In this document: piece by piece, positions 1-11,030 of the stretch
How the letters are laid out: each line of letters opens with the position of its first letter
Position numbering within the stretch: the stretch's first letter is position 1
From: Poa pratensis
Taxonomy: Eukaryota; Streptophyta; Magnoliopsida; Poales; Poaceae
NCBI GenBank assembly: GCA_947311845.1
Contig: CAMZMU010000071.1
Coordinates: 22,667,236 to 22,731,235 of the forward strand
Direction: 5' to 3'
DNA length: 64,000 nt
Position numbers and translations under genes: made by a program
The notes under the pieces: model-generated
Database searches by the model: none
The model's input: the letters and a program-made list of their open reading frames with translations, nothing else
What the model was told of the DNA's origin: nothing

Positions 1-2600
1 CGGCGGACTCACCCGAGAGCGGAGCAGCGACGGCGCGGTGCTCGGTCGACGAGGAACCGCCGGACTGCGCTCGCGGCGAATCGCCAGCGGTTCGCCAGAG
101 CGCACTACGAGGAGGAGAGAGAACGAGGGGAGCGAGAATGATTTTCCAGCAAAAAAAACCTGAAATTACTCCCCTCTCGTGCACGACTCCCGAAATTCAA
201 AATCGTGTACACCGTTACGTCCCAGGTTAGACTGACGAGTGGGTCCCACGTCGAACCTTATCTTCACGCGACAAGAGACGTGGCGGTGCGGAACGTGGGG
301 AGCCAGAGACACGGCTGATGCTTCACGCGAATCTTGACGAGCCGCCGCTCGGGAGGACGTGCGGAGCGGCGCCTTTCCCTAGCTTTTCCCATCAGTTTCA
401 CCTGACAGAGCGAAACCTGAAGTAGTGGCCTACTACGAATTGGAAACAAGAACCAAAAACTGAAACATTCCTATTTCACTCCATCTTCGAGTTTGAATCC
501 GGCTCAGTTTCGAGATATGGAAGGCAAAGGCCGCGACAGAGGACGGATTCAGTTTCACCTGACAGAGCGAAACCTGAAGCATCTCAGAGATCCTATTCAG
601 CGTCGACGTGAAAGCGTTTCCCGCCACTCGGATGGATCTCAGCTCCAATACACTGAACCAACCGGCCGAGAGTGTCGTCTGAACCCATGGCGCATCGTCT
701 CCCGACGGTCGCGCTCAGGCCACTTTCACCATGAAGAAACATGGCCGTTGTTTCCTGAAGCAGTTATGCCATGTTGCCGTCACCCCGCAGGTAGGGTTAA
801 ATCTCTCTCGGCCGGTGTGCGCTGCTCATCCATGTCCGGCCACGCTCGCTCACAGCTGCCACCATGGCAGCGGCGGTGATGTCAGGCCGCGTGGAAACGC
901 GGCGTGAACTCGTGTACAGGTTCCCAGCCATGTCTGCTCAGCAGCAGCCTGAATGAATCCGGCACTCGCATCCAGGCCTTGGACCGGCTTCAACCTGACG
1001 CTGAACAATTACTCACCACCGCCACTAGCTAACGGTGACATCACGGCATACGGCTCCCGGTATCTGGGGCTCCTGTATCTGTACGGAGTGCAGCCTGACC
1101 ATACCTGAGGCCTAATATTTCAACTCGTTCTGCATTCAGACATCCTCCAGTCCGGGTCGAGATACTTAGCTGCCATTGTCGCTCGACGGATGATGGCGTC
1201 GTGCTGGACTGGACGAACACAGATGACGGAAACGTATACTCATGTCCAACATGATTTCCGAGATATCCAGAGGCTACGGTTGGCACGCAAATCACATTCA
1301 CTCTCCAGGTTCTTCAGGTTCAGACCAACAGAATAATCTAAGATCACTCTGAGCAAATGCTGATCTCATCTGGCGATACGATGGCATTCGTTGTTCAGCC
1401 CCTGTACTGCCAAACCTTGGGTGGATGAAAAGGAAAACTAGGCCAAGTTGTAAGCATGACCGAACCTGAATCGACACTGTCAGGTTATGAGAAAACAAAC
1501 CACATGCGAAAAGAGACTACATGTTCGGTTGCCCTGTCATCTGAAGCACCATGTCACCATCTCATCGGTTGAATATGAAAGAGGGATCCATGTGCAACCT
1601 TATGCCATGGTGATGTAGGATATAGCTCACAAAGGTAACCCCGCATTCAGAGTTTTGGTCGGACGAGTGGGGAATTAGGAGGCTCAAATGGAGAGAATGC
1701 TCAACGATGCATGCCATCTGCATGCTGCTGGCGTGAAGATACATGTTCTGTTCTGAGAAGCCAGTTAGGTACATCAAATCTGAAGTTCGAAGGGAAGAGA
1801 AGGCCAAACAGTGAACCTTCACGAAGGAATCGCGATTTCTGCTGTGACATGTCGAAGGTTCGGTCAAGACTACATCACTTGTTTGTTCGTGCTCACTGCC
1901 GTCATGATTCAGAGTCCCTCACTCAACCATTTTTCAGGCGCCCGCGATCCCAGGCGATTTGAGACAAGATGAAACGGGTTCTTGATGGATATATATGAGG
2001 TAGCTTGGAGAAACCACAGTTGGTGATTAACACCACATTGTAGTATCAATTCTCTGCCCTCCGGATGTGCTGTGTGTGAAGCATTTTGTGTAGGCAGAGG
2101 ACAGAGTCGTGCGCGCGTTTCGAAACTGAAGTAAACTTCAGCAAGTGAGAGCAGGCAATAGTTGAACACAACCAAACGGATTCAGTAGCGTCTACGTCAC
2201 TGAGAAAAATTCTCAAAAATCGACTAGGGGAGAAAAATTAAAGAGGAATCCACTAGGGGAGAACGTGCACCTGCTGGCTGTTGCGCAATGCCGTCTCGGA
2301 TGTGGCGCGGCGCACAAGATAATTGGCAATCTCGACCTCGCCTGCCGACAACGCGAATAGCACCATTGAACGCCGCTCAGCCGCTGCCGGGCCGGCAAGG
2401 AGGATAAGCCCTTCCCGGCTGCCGGCGGCCATCGGTAGGCCAAGATGTTTACAGTGATCCCTCGGCCAAGCTCACTTGTAATTTGTAAATGGTTAGATTT
2501 TACCGCTAAGCGCAAAGTCGTTGGGTCCAGTTGTCAGTGACAGGTTAGTACGTCAATCTCTGGTTGTCCCGATTGTCAGAAATGGTGTTACGGAAAGATA
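1..2600. other. Unassigned region rich in CTGAA/TTCAG pentamers
   Basis: No protein family is recognisable in any frame and the open frames are short and overlapping. By hand count the pentamer CTGAA or its complement TTCAG occurs 24 times between 160 and 2184, against about four expected at random. A 31-bp direct repeat lies at 392-422 and 549-579 (it contains TTTCACCTGACAGAG). The first 130 bases are GC-rich and may belong to a gene or promoter lying to the left. The clustering resembles subterminal repeats of a DNA transposon, but no terminal inverted repeat or target duplication was found, so the nature of the region is open. Confidence 0.4.
392..579 (+). repeat. 31-bp direct repeat pair
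   Basis: Positions 392-422 and 549-579 are identical over 31 bases, 126 bases apart. Both contain the CTGAA motif of the surrounding region. Confidence 0.85.
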
Positions 2601-2818
2601 TATGGGCTGGGCCTAGAGTCTGACCCAGGTGGGCCCTTGATTCTTCCAACTCGGCCTTCTTCAACAGCTATACGGCCTTTGAACATTTGTAAACTGAAGG
2701 AGCACCAGAGGAAAAACACAACCTCCTCAAAAGTCCACAAGAAAATCTCAAGAGATTAGAAGGGATTTTGCTGAATAATGTCATTTTATAGTACTCCCTC
2801 CGCCAAGAGCAGCGTTTT

Positions 2819-3208
2819 GGAGGCCGAGCTATATGTAGCTCGGTTTCCAAATAAAATTAAATCCATATTTTTCCGATTCAAAAAATCTAGAAAAAATCCT
2901 AGATGTAGATAAAGTCGAGATCTACCACTACCTAAAGTTTAAAATCAAAATTCGTAAGATTTTAGGCTGCACGAAAATGAAAAATCTAACAAAAATTCGA
3001 ATTTTTCAGACACTGTACTGGTCCAGATCTAGATCTCCGTATTTGTCTTTTTTGCCGAGCGCAAAATACAACGAATTTTTCACTAAAAATTTGCACAGTT
3101 GTAGATCTCGATATTATATACACTTAGGAATTTTTTCAGAATTTTTTGAAATAGAAAATTGGAGATTTAAAGTTTTTAGAAAACCGAGCTACATATAGCT
3201 CGGCCTCC
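2819..3208. mobile_element. Non-coding element with 30-bp terminal inverted repeats, each itself a hairpin
   Basis: The ends 2819-2848 and 3179-3208 are inverted copies, 29 of 30 matching, starting GGAGGCCGAGCTA. Each end is also a palindrome (CCGAGCTA, four-base loop, TAGCTCGG). The interior is AT-rich with no coding signal. Extending the repeat by one base pair leaves TTT on both sides, which may be a 3-bp target duplication but is too short to trust. It is a MITE-sized element of unknown superfamily. Confidence 0.6.
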
Positions 3209-3276
3209 ATTTGTAGTTTCCGTCCCTCCGCCCCTTTTTATAAGAACACGTCTTATAAAATGCGACAAAGCAAGTA

Positions 3277-3429
3277 CTCTCCATGTTCCTAAATATAAGA
3301 CTTTCTAATTTTTTTACTTTGTCCTGATTCATTTCTAAATGAGTGAATCAATACATTAAAACATGTCTACATATGTACGAATCAGGACAAAGTCAGGAAT
3401 GCTAAAAAGTCTTATATTTTGGAACGGAG
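3277..3429. mobile_element. Stowaway-like MITE
   Basis: The element is flanked by TA on both sides. Its imperfect inverted ends begin CTCTCCATGTTCCTAAATAT and finish ATATTTTGGAACGGAG. The interior is the usual AT-rich Stowaway type with a repeated AATCAGGACAAAGT motif in both orientations. There is no coding capacity. Confidence 0.75.
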
Positions 3430-3999
3430 TAAGTACTTGCTAATTTCGATGTTGGATCTTGAATTCCGATCTCCTCATTAGTTGGTAAGTGAACGAGCGA
3501 TGCAACATATTGGAGTCATATCATTGTAGCCATATTGTACATCCTAGAACTTTCTATTCAGTTACACCTTAGTAACTTTAGTAGAGATCATATGCTCTAC
3601 ATTTTTTTATTTACTTACACCTTAACAGACCAACATATAGTATTCAAGCCTCTTACAAAGATATTTATTAGACGGGACACAAATAAGCGCTCTCTATCAA
3701 GATATTTAAGCATATCAAACTGGACAAGAGAAAATACACCCTAATTTATCTGAGTGCCACAAATTAATTTGTGCAGGCATGCAATGCATTTTTTTGTAAG
3801 AACTAAGAGGAATTGATTTAATTTTTCTATAAGACAATGTATCGAAAAGGAAACAAATCTTGCACGTTTATATTATTTTAAATAGTGAATTATATTCGCA
3901 ATACGGGAGTTAGAATTGTAGTATGCATAACAAGAAGCTTCATAATATTTGTCAATAACATTGTTTGATTAATTTTGTTAAGTGTAATAAAATTAAATT

Positions 4000-4370
4000 T
4001 AGTAATTGGTGGCTCCTTTCGAGTCACCATGCCAAAAAGATATAGAGATAGATTATCACCTTGACTCACCCCTCTCGTTTGAGAAACAAAGTGTCGCGAG
4101 GCTGGCAACTAATCAGAATTTTGGTAAACCAAGAGTGCAAAATGTTTCAGATCCGGTTAATCCAACGTTGGTCAAAACCACTATCTCCTAAAACAGCTAG
4201 TAGACAATCTCAGTTTGCATTGTCAAATGCTTTCTTAAAATCCAGCTTTAGAATTGGCTTATTCCTTTTTTTTCGCCCGCACCTTTTTTGCCATTGCTCT
4301 CCCACTTTTATAAACCCCGATTGCATATTATGTATCAGCTCTGGCAGACGGTGAACTAGTGAGATTGTGT
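4000..4370 (-). mobile_element. LINE reverse-transcriptase relic
   Basis: Read on the minus strand, 4370 to 4000 gives a degenerate reverse-transcriptase segment. The palm motif A is visible as LDFKKAFD (about 4221-4250), and a motif-B-like GVSQGDNLSLYLF lies near 4030-4075. Both are typical of plant LINE polyproteins. In-frame stops and frame changes separate them, and the endonuclease and C-terminal parts are absent here. This is an old, dead fragment. Confidence 0.7.
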
Positions 4371-4792
4371 TTTGTAATGCTTGATTTCAACTGGTGAATC
4401 GCTTTTTGGATAAAGACGAAGATCACAGAAATCTGAGAAAAATATCAAGAAATATTTTTTTCAAAAAGTTCACATGATTCTTATAAAATTCATTTGTGCA
4501 CTTACTCATTTTAATACGGTATTTTGCATGTTGGACGCCTGAGTAGTTAGGAAGTGTTTACTAATTACTGGTTACATAATTCAAACAACTGGGTTCAGAT
4601 TTTAGATTCCAATTTTTAATACCGGAAGTTTAAGTGTTCAATTAGCCATTCTGGACACTGAACTTTGGGCTTTTGAGAGGCCGAGTGTAATAAAGAAAAA
4701 CTTTGATCGAACAAAAGGATTCTCAGTGAGTTTAAATTTCGAGTGAAACGTTTCTCTAGGTAGAAAGTCCACAATTAACTAGAGTAAACTGC

Positions 4793-5111
4793 CATTTTGT
4801 AGAGGATTTTTTTAAACACAGTATAACGCAGACGCTCATATACATGTACACACACTCAGCCCTATGAATACATGCACGCACACCCTACCCCTATGAGCAC
4901 CTCCGAAAGACTGAGCCGGCGGTCGGGTCTTGAGATTAACGAAGTCACCACAGGCGTCTCGCTATTGACGGGAACGTCGCCTCCAACTGAAAAAATTCCG
5001 CCTAAATGAGAAACACCAATGTCAAATATGAGATTTGAACTCTGGTGTGCTAGGGTACAACCACCCTCCTAACCATCCTAGCATAGACAGGTTCTCGGCA
5101 TTTTGTAGAGG
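4793..5111 (-). mobile_element. SINE with perfect 13-bp target site duplication
   Basis: The sequence cattttgtagagg occurs at 4793-4805 and 5099-5111 and brackets a 293-bp element. On the minus strand the head carries a tRNA-like box A region (GGATGGTTAGGAGGG) and a box B (AGTTCAAATCTC, near 5030-5042), and the tail ends in an A run (T run at 4807-4814 on plus). A diverged second copy lies near 40262-40545. It resembles grass tRNA-derived SINEs but is longer than the roughly 180-bp Au SINE, so no family name is given. Confidence 0.85.
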
Positions 5112-6549
5112 CTAGGAATGCGTGAAAGCATGAAAGCTTATCAAAGAAACTTTCTCACGATAGCACAAACAAAAAAAAATCATTCTACTTGTAAATAATA
5201 TATTGAGTATAAAATTAATCTCCTATGAAATTGGTAGCTTTCAGTTATGATTTGATATGATCCATCAAGTTCTTAAGTCTTGTACCGCTCCAACGTTGGT
5301 AGTACCATCTAGATCCGCGGCTCCTCTGTCGCCATGGCCTCGTGCTTCTCCCTTTCCACTGACGTCCTTGCCGATGGCGCGCTCGCGTAGAAAGAATAAA
5401 TAGTACATGCCGAGCCCCGCGAACAAGAGTAGGCCCATCACATCCACCGTCCCGAAGATGATCAAGATCTTGGTGAGCACGGCGTTAGTAGTACTGTAGT
5501 CTTCTTCTTCGTGTCGGCAATTTTTTTTCTTAAGAACCTTCACCCAGTAGCTGTACTGGTGGCTATCGTTTCCGCCGGTCACCTCCCTGACTCCTGCCGT
5601 CAGCTCGTAGTGGGAGCACACGCCTATCTCCGCCATGACAATGCCAGCGTCGTCCCGCACGTAGAGCGCGGCGACGCACGAGCAGCTGCGCAGGCACAGG
5701 TCCACGCACTGCTGCACCGTCAAGTTGACCAGCGGCGAGGCGGCCTTGAGCACTGTGGTGACGCCTCTCATCTCCATCATTTCGTGTGCGACAGAGCTGT
5801 TGGCCCTCCCGTTGCAGATCAGGGCGCCGCTCTGCGCCGGCTCCACGCCGTGCGCGGTGAAGTCGGTGCAGCTCCCGGAGGCTGAGCAGAGACCGTGGAC
5901 GCCGCAGGCGAGAGGGAGCTCGCAGAACGCAAGAACCTTGTACGAGGCTCTGAACTTGTTCTTGTGGCTGTCGAAGAAGTACAGTCCCAGGTTGCCGTCG
6001 TCTCCCAGGGCCAGGAATCTGACCGGCTCTTTCTTCGCCGCCGGCTAGATTTGCGTAACCGGTCGCCGATGCCGGTCGAACATGGTCAGCCCCGACTCGC
6101 TCATTCCAGCGAATGCCATGGTCTGGTTGCGGCTGGGAACCAATTCCCAGTAGGAGTACCTTCGTTGTCCGAAGTAGAGGTAGGCGGCGATCTTGTCACC
6201 GTCGAGCTCGACGCTGTAAAACGCTGGAGAGATCTTTGTCAAGGACACGGTGAAGTACGAGGGAAGCCGGAGCCACTGGCCCTGCAAGAATTTGTCCGTC
6301 GGCTTGTCGAAGCTTTGCCATACGGTATGGTTCTTGCCGTCCAGGAGGAGGAGGTTGCCGGTCCTGGAATCCAGGTGCAGAGTCTGCAGCGAGAGGAAAA
6401 CAAACAAGGTTTGAACATTCGTCACTTAGTTATAGAGGGAGTTTTTTCTTTCCTTGTACCAAAAACTGAGTAAAAAACATTTCTAAAAGTGTACTATGGA
6501 ACAAAAATCGATTTCTTAGGACCTCGTACAAACACCTATTCGCCCCCAA

Positions 6550-7640
6550 TTCATAGAACAATTTTTTTTTAGAAAGGGGAGGCAAAAGTTTTGCCCCAAT
6601 CTATTAAGTAAGAAGGAGTTTTACAATAAAATAAATAGAGATTACAAAAGGCCACTACTTTCCCGGCAAGAAATCACTCAAACATTTCGCTCCCGCGGTA
6701 ACCCAAAGGCGGGCTTCTCTGTTAATGTTCTCAAGGATGATCATTGAGGGGGCATGCTTGTTCCGAAACACCCTCCCATTCCTCTCATTCCAAATCTCCC
6801 ACGTCGTAAGCAACGCTAGGGATGCCAAGCCCTTGCGCGGGTTGGAGGTGCCGCAAAAAATCCGTTGCCACCATTCATGAAGAGATAGTGAAGGCCATTG
6901 GGAAGTGTCGAAGTTGTTAAGGCCAACCCAATTCTTGAGGAGGTCTCAAATGCGTCTTGTGAAGCGGCAATGAACAAGTAGATGGGCAATTGATTCTGGC
7001 ACTTGTTTACAAAGCGGGCACACCCCACTATTAGGCTACCCCCTTCTCGCAAGACGGTCGTACGTCCAAAGCCGGTTTTGGAGAGCAAGCCAAGCGAAGA
7101 ATTTGACCTTAGGAGGGGTCCAAAATTTTCACACAAGTTGCTTCATGTTTGATGATGTAGTCCCAAGGAATTGAGCCTTGTAAGCGGAGGCCGTCGAGTA
7201 GATGCCATTAGACGTTAGCCTCCAAGAGATTTCATCCTCCACTCCATCCACAAGGGTTATGTTGCTAAGCTTCACCCAAAGGTCCACAAATTGTGCGACA
7301 TGATCAAAAGTAAAGTCATCGGTCATAGAGACCTTGTCCACCCAAACATTGCTCTCCATTGCCCTCTTGATTGTCCACTTCTTCGAGCTTGAGGCCGCAT
7401 AGATAAGGGGGGTAATATTTTTCGGCTTCAAGCCATCAAGCCAAGGTGCATCCCAAAAAGGTGTCAAGTTTCCTTCACTAACCGTTATCGAAGTCGAGGC
7501 ATAGAACAAGTCCATGTCCTCAACGGTACACGGTTACCCGATCCAACCCAAATTTTCTTCCTATCCTTCCACTCAAGCCATGGCCACCGCAACCGGAGGG
7601 CCCTCGCGAAAAGGATCTTGGTATACGAAATCTTCACAGA
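6550..7640 (-). mobile_element. 5'-truncated LINE in the PAN-gene intron
   Basis: On the minus strand the sequence encodes the C-terminal part of a LINE polyprotein: ARALRLRWPWLEWKDR, then FWDAPWLDGLKPKNITPLIY and WRLTSNGIYSTASAYKAQF, followed by a frame-broken zinc-binding (zf-RVT) region down to about 6800. The 3' end has an A run (T run at 6550-6560) preceded by a hairpin (GGCAAAAC/TTTTGCC). The endonuclease and most of the reverse transcriptase are missing, as usual for 5'-truncated insertions. No target duplication was found by eye. Confidence 0.8.
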
Positions 7641-8260
7641 TGTTATCACTAAGAGCAATGAACGGCGGGCGAAGGATTATACAGATTTGTCGCACCTGGG
7701 CACTAGTGTGCTTGGTTGTACTTTTTTTAATATGTTAAAATTGAATATGGAAAATTTCAAAAAAAATCCCCGTTGGGTAAAAAAAATGTTTTTTAAGTAT
7801 CTACGAATATTTAGTACAAAACGTCGAATTCCAAACTACAGACAAAAAACAAAATTGCGGTGAATAAGAAAAATTATCTTTTTCCACAAACTTCTCTTTT
7901 TTGGTAGCCCAATATACCATTTTATGCGAAACTTCTGGCATATGTATAGTAAACTGTATTACAATTTTTCTGAGACCTAGAAATATCGTTTACATTTTTT
8001 TTTTAAATGAGCTGCAATGAGCTCAGGGGCATAGAGGGTTAGAGTGTCACTGCCCCCAATTGGGGCTCCACCATTGATGTCATATATTTCATGAGCCATT
8101 TTCTTAATTAGTTTTAATCATCACATATTTTTTATTCATCATTGATTGCTAGAGATGACAATAATTAATGACAGATTTTGTAGAACAGATTCTTATATAC
8201 CATACAACTAGTCTTATTGACTACTATAATGAGAACCACTAATGATGTACCCATCGAGTA

Positions 8261-8516
8261 CTCCCTCCGTTTTTATTTACTTCGCGTCGTGGGTATAGTC
8301 AAAGTCAAAATTTGTCAACTTTGACTAAGAATTTAGTAAAATATATCAATATCCATAATATCAAATGCATAAAATATGAAAATATACTTTATGGTGATTC
8401 TAATACTTTAGATTTTATATTATAGATGTTGACATTTTTTCTAAATATTTGGTCAAACTTGGCAAAGTTTGACTTTGACAAAACGCAGAACGCAAACTAA
8501 ATAAAAACGGAGGGGG
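8261..8516. mobile_element. Stowaway MITE, 256 bp
   Basis: TA (8259-8260) is followed by CTCCCTCCGTTTTTATTTAC, and the right end mirrors it as TAAATAAAAACGGAGGGGG followed by TA (8517-8518). Inverted similarity continues inward (GTCAAAGTC / GACTTTGAC). It lies in the PAN pseudogene intron and has no coding capacity. Confidence 0.9.
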
Positions 8517-9445
8517 TATTTCAAATATCAACACATGCAAACTGGGAAGTTAGTGAAGATTTACTCATTTTAAGCCCATTTTAAAAGATCTCTCCCGCGC
8601 TTTTACGATCATCTCTTATAGTTTTGAGCCTTAAAACAAATTTGTTCTTATATATCGTTCAGGTGTTTTTACCCCCATCGCTACAATATTCTTTATACCA
8701 GGGTTATAAGATCCGGTAGCAGCAAAAGAAATTGGTCCGTAGTAGCTAGTCCATGATGTTTAGCTATTCTCGATTCACTTTTAAACGTATGGTTATAGAC
8801 ATATGGGCAATATGGCTTTGTTAGTATCTACGGGGCAGATTTGTCAAAGAAAACACAGGTGCAAACACGTAGGCCCTAATGATTCAAATTGCAACTTTTC
8901 TAGGTTCTGATCGTATTATACTCTACAAATCGCAACTTTGTGTAACAATCCCATTATCCCAAGACCACGCAATAGCTTAAAGGATCGAGCAAACAAATAA
9001 CGGAAAACAATGTAAAGAGAAGACGATCGATGAATCACCTTGGCGCCTTGCCCTGCCGTGGCAGACCACCACCCGACGACTCCGCCGCCGTCCGTCAGCC
9101 GCAGCTGCCTGTCCTCGGCGAGCTCGAGCTGGCAAAGACCACCCGCCGGGAACTCCTTGACGGGATCATCCGAAGCCCAGACCGTGACGTTGCCCAGCAG
9201 AACGACGAGATAGCACCGGTAATATCCTCCGGTGCCGGCCTCCACGCTCACGGCGGCCGCGAAGCGAGGCTGCCGCCGCTCGCCGGCTGCTTCGAGGACC
9301 GTGGTCCGCTCCGTGAATCCCGGTCGTAGGACGTGGGCAGATGCACGGCGAACCGGGCGCCGAGATAGAAATCCAACGACGCGAGCGCGGTTTGCATGAG
9401 GATCGCGACGGGGAGCAGCGCGAACATGGTGCACGATGGTCTCAT

Positions 9446-10042
9446 TGCGATTCTTTGTCAAGTCCGGAAAGATAAAAATGGATCGGGTTTCGATTTGATT
9501 TTTCTTCTATAATATGCTTGTATTCATTTGGTCTGTGAAGACTCCAGCTGAGGAGAGGGGATTTAGCCGTTAAGTTTAAATTCGGTGCCAAGATTAGTGT
9601 CGTTGGAATTTATGGTCTCCTTAGAAATGGCAAGATGTCCAGGATTCCATTTTCGAGCAAAGATTATGCCTTCGTTTTTGTATTTCAAACAAAAAGATCT
9701 TCTCATTAAAGACTACCATTCTGGAGTGCACCAAAGTAGAATGCTGTGATTGCAATTGTCACGTTCGTTTTATGTAGGACGATTTAGCATGCGATCCCAC
9801 AGTCGAACTCGGTTAATGGCAAGCGGAAAGTGCAATTCATCACGGTAACTGGAAAAACTACTAGGCTGTGTGTGTGTATTTGACGAAATACACAACCAGT
9901 GTATCAGCGTAAATAGAGAGAAGGATTGGGAAGTGGCGATTTGACACCCGAGGGTAGATGGACCTGATATCTCGACCATGTATGTGACGTTACGATTCGG
10001 TACAAGTTCGTTGTCGGCATGTGTGAGCTGCTGGTAAAATCT
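9446..10042. other. Upstream flank of the PAN pseudogene, ending at a deletion junction
   Basis: No coding signal is seen. The interval just upstream of 9445 would have held the promoter of the PAN gene, and an AT-rich TATAATAT lies near 9510. The interval stops abruptly at 10042/10043, where a retrotransposon LTR begins mid-sequence. Confidence 0.5.
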
Positions 10043-10308
10043 GTATAGGGAGCCGGCTAGGGTTTACAGGGAATGACGGGTTCCGCTGGCGGCGCTAGCT
10101 ATCCTGCCTACAAGTACGGCTTCGTGGAGTGCACTCTTTGGGATACACAATCGCAGACTGATTCGGAGATATCTGCTGCCGCCTCCCCGAGCCGTCATAC
10201 CGGGATCCTCGGGAACCTGGTATCCTGGAAGATGTAGAGCTTTGGGCCACCCGGCCTTGAAGGCCGACTCGGGGTCCTGGGCCTACCCGGTTGGGCATCC
10301 CCCCATCA
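10043..10308 (-). repeat. Truncated 3' LTR of the gypsy element
   Basis: It matches 19617-19889 and lacks the first 261 bases of that copy as read on plus. The break falls exactly at the LTR TATA motif. It ends in CA before the purine tract at 10309-10322. Confidence 0.9.
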
Positions 10309-11030
10309 TTAGCCCCCGAGTTCGTCAGGGACTCGTCTCCGGCTTGGTCTTCGTCTTGCGAATTGCCGGGTCGTGTCGTTGAACGAACTCCTGAAACAGA
10401 GAAAAGAAAACAACGGCTCGGAGTGGTGGATTTTGGCTTTTAACGCCCGGTCTAACTCAAGTTTTTGTTTGATGCCGGCTTGTGCCCGTCGGGACGTTTG
10501 CCATCCCGACTCGCCTCGGTGCGGGTTGTCTCCTTGCCTTCTCCGTCTGACGTCACGGCATCTTTGACCGTTTGTCCTGTAGTGTTTGTCTGTCTGGCGC
10601 CGAGTCGATTGATGGGACTTGACGGCGCATCGACTGCCTCCACCTCGGGATGGAGCAGTGGCAATGATGACGCTCCTTGACCCGCACGCGCCCGATCCAT
10701 CGGTCCACAACGTCGTGACAGAGCGACGTGGCCGAATCTGAGCCGCATTTTTCGGCACGCTCCCGTGGAAACCGAGGCGTCGCGCGGGAATCGAGGAGTC
10801 GTGCGACGTGGCGATAGTGGGCGACGTGGACGACGTGGGCGGCGCCATTTACTGCGGTAACGGCTCCACTCACCGTGCCTATTAAAACGGCAGGGGAGTG
10901 CGGCTGGTGAGTTCATCTCCTTTCTTCCTCGCGCTCGCCGCCACTCTCGAGCAGCTCGCGCCTGAGTTCTTCGCCGCATCGCCGCCGCAGCCATTGGACA
11001 CTCTTGCTCCTCCGCCTCTTTCCGGCCAAG

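Larger units (their letters stand above)
5265..9445 (-). pseudogene. PAN/B-lectin membrane protein, At5g03700-like, kinase-less (pseudogene)
   Basis: Exon 1 (9445 to 9039) encodes a signal peptide (MRPSCTMFALLPVAILMQTA) and the first half of a bulb-type lectin domain, ending at a GT donor (AAG|GTGATT). Exon 2 (6383 to 5265, acceptor CTGCAG|ACT) continues the lectin fold (LDSRTGNLLLLDGKNHTVWQ), then gives an S-locus-glycoprotein-like stretch, a cysteine-rich EGF/PAN segment (CVDLCLRSCSCVAA), one membrane span ending MYYLFF and a short tail. No kinase follows, as in the PAN-domain protein At5g03700. Two lesions are seen: a frame change near 9320-9327 in exon 1 and an in-frame TAG at 6045-6047. 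Otherwise exon 2 reads through in one frame, so decay looks recent. The 2.65-kb intron contains a LINE tail and a Stowaway. The likely original role was a surface glycan-binding or signalling protein. Confidence 0.75.

Noticed and set aside
4806..5098. Naming the SINE as Au
   Set aside because: The element is about 293 bp between exact target copies, longer than expected for Au, and I cannot run a library comparison.
5511..6473. Plus-strand frames over the PAN/B-lectin pseudogene
   Set aside because: They are shadows of exon 2 on the minus strand. No family is recognised and the minus-strand reading gives a complete domain order.
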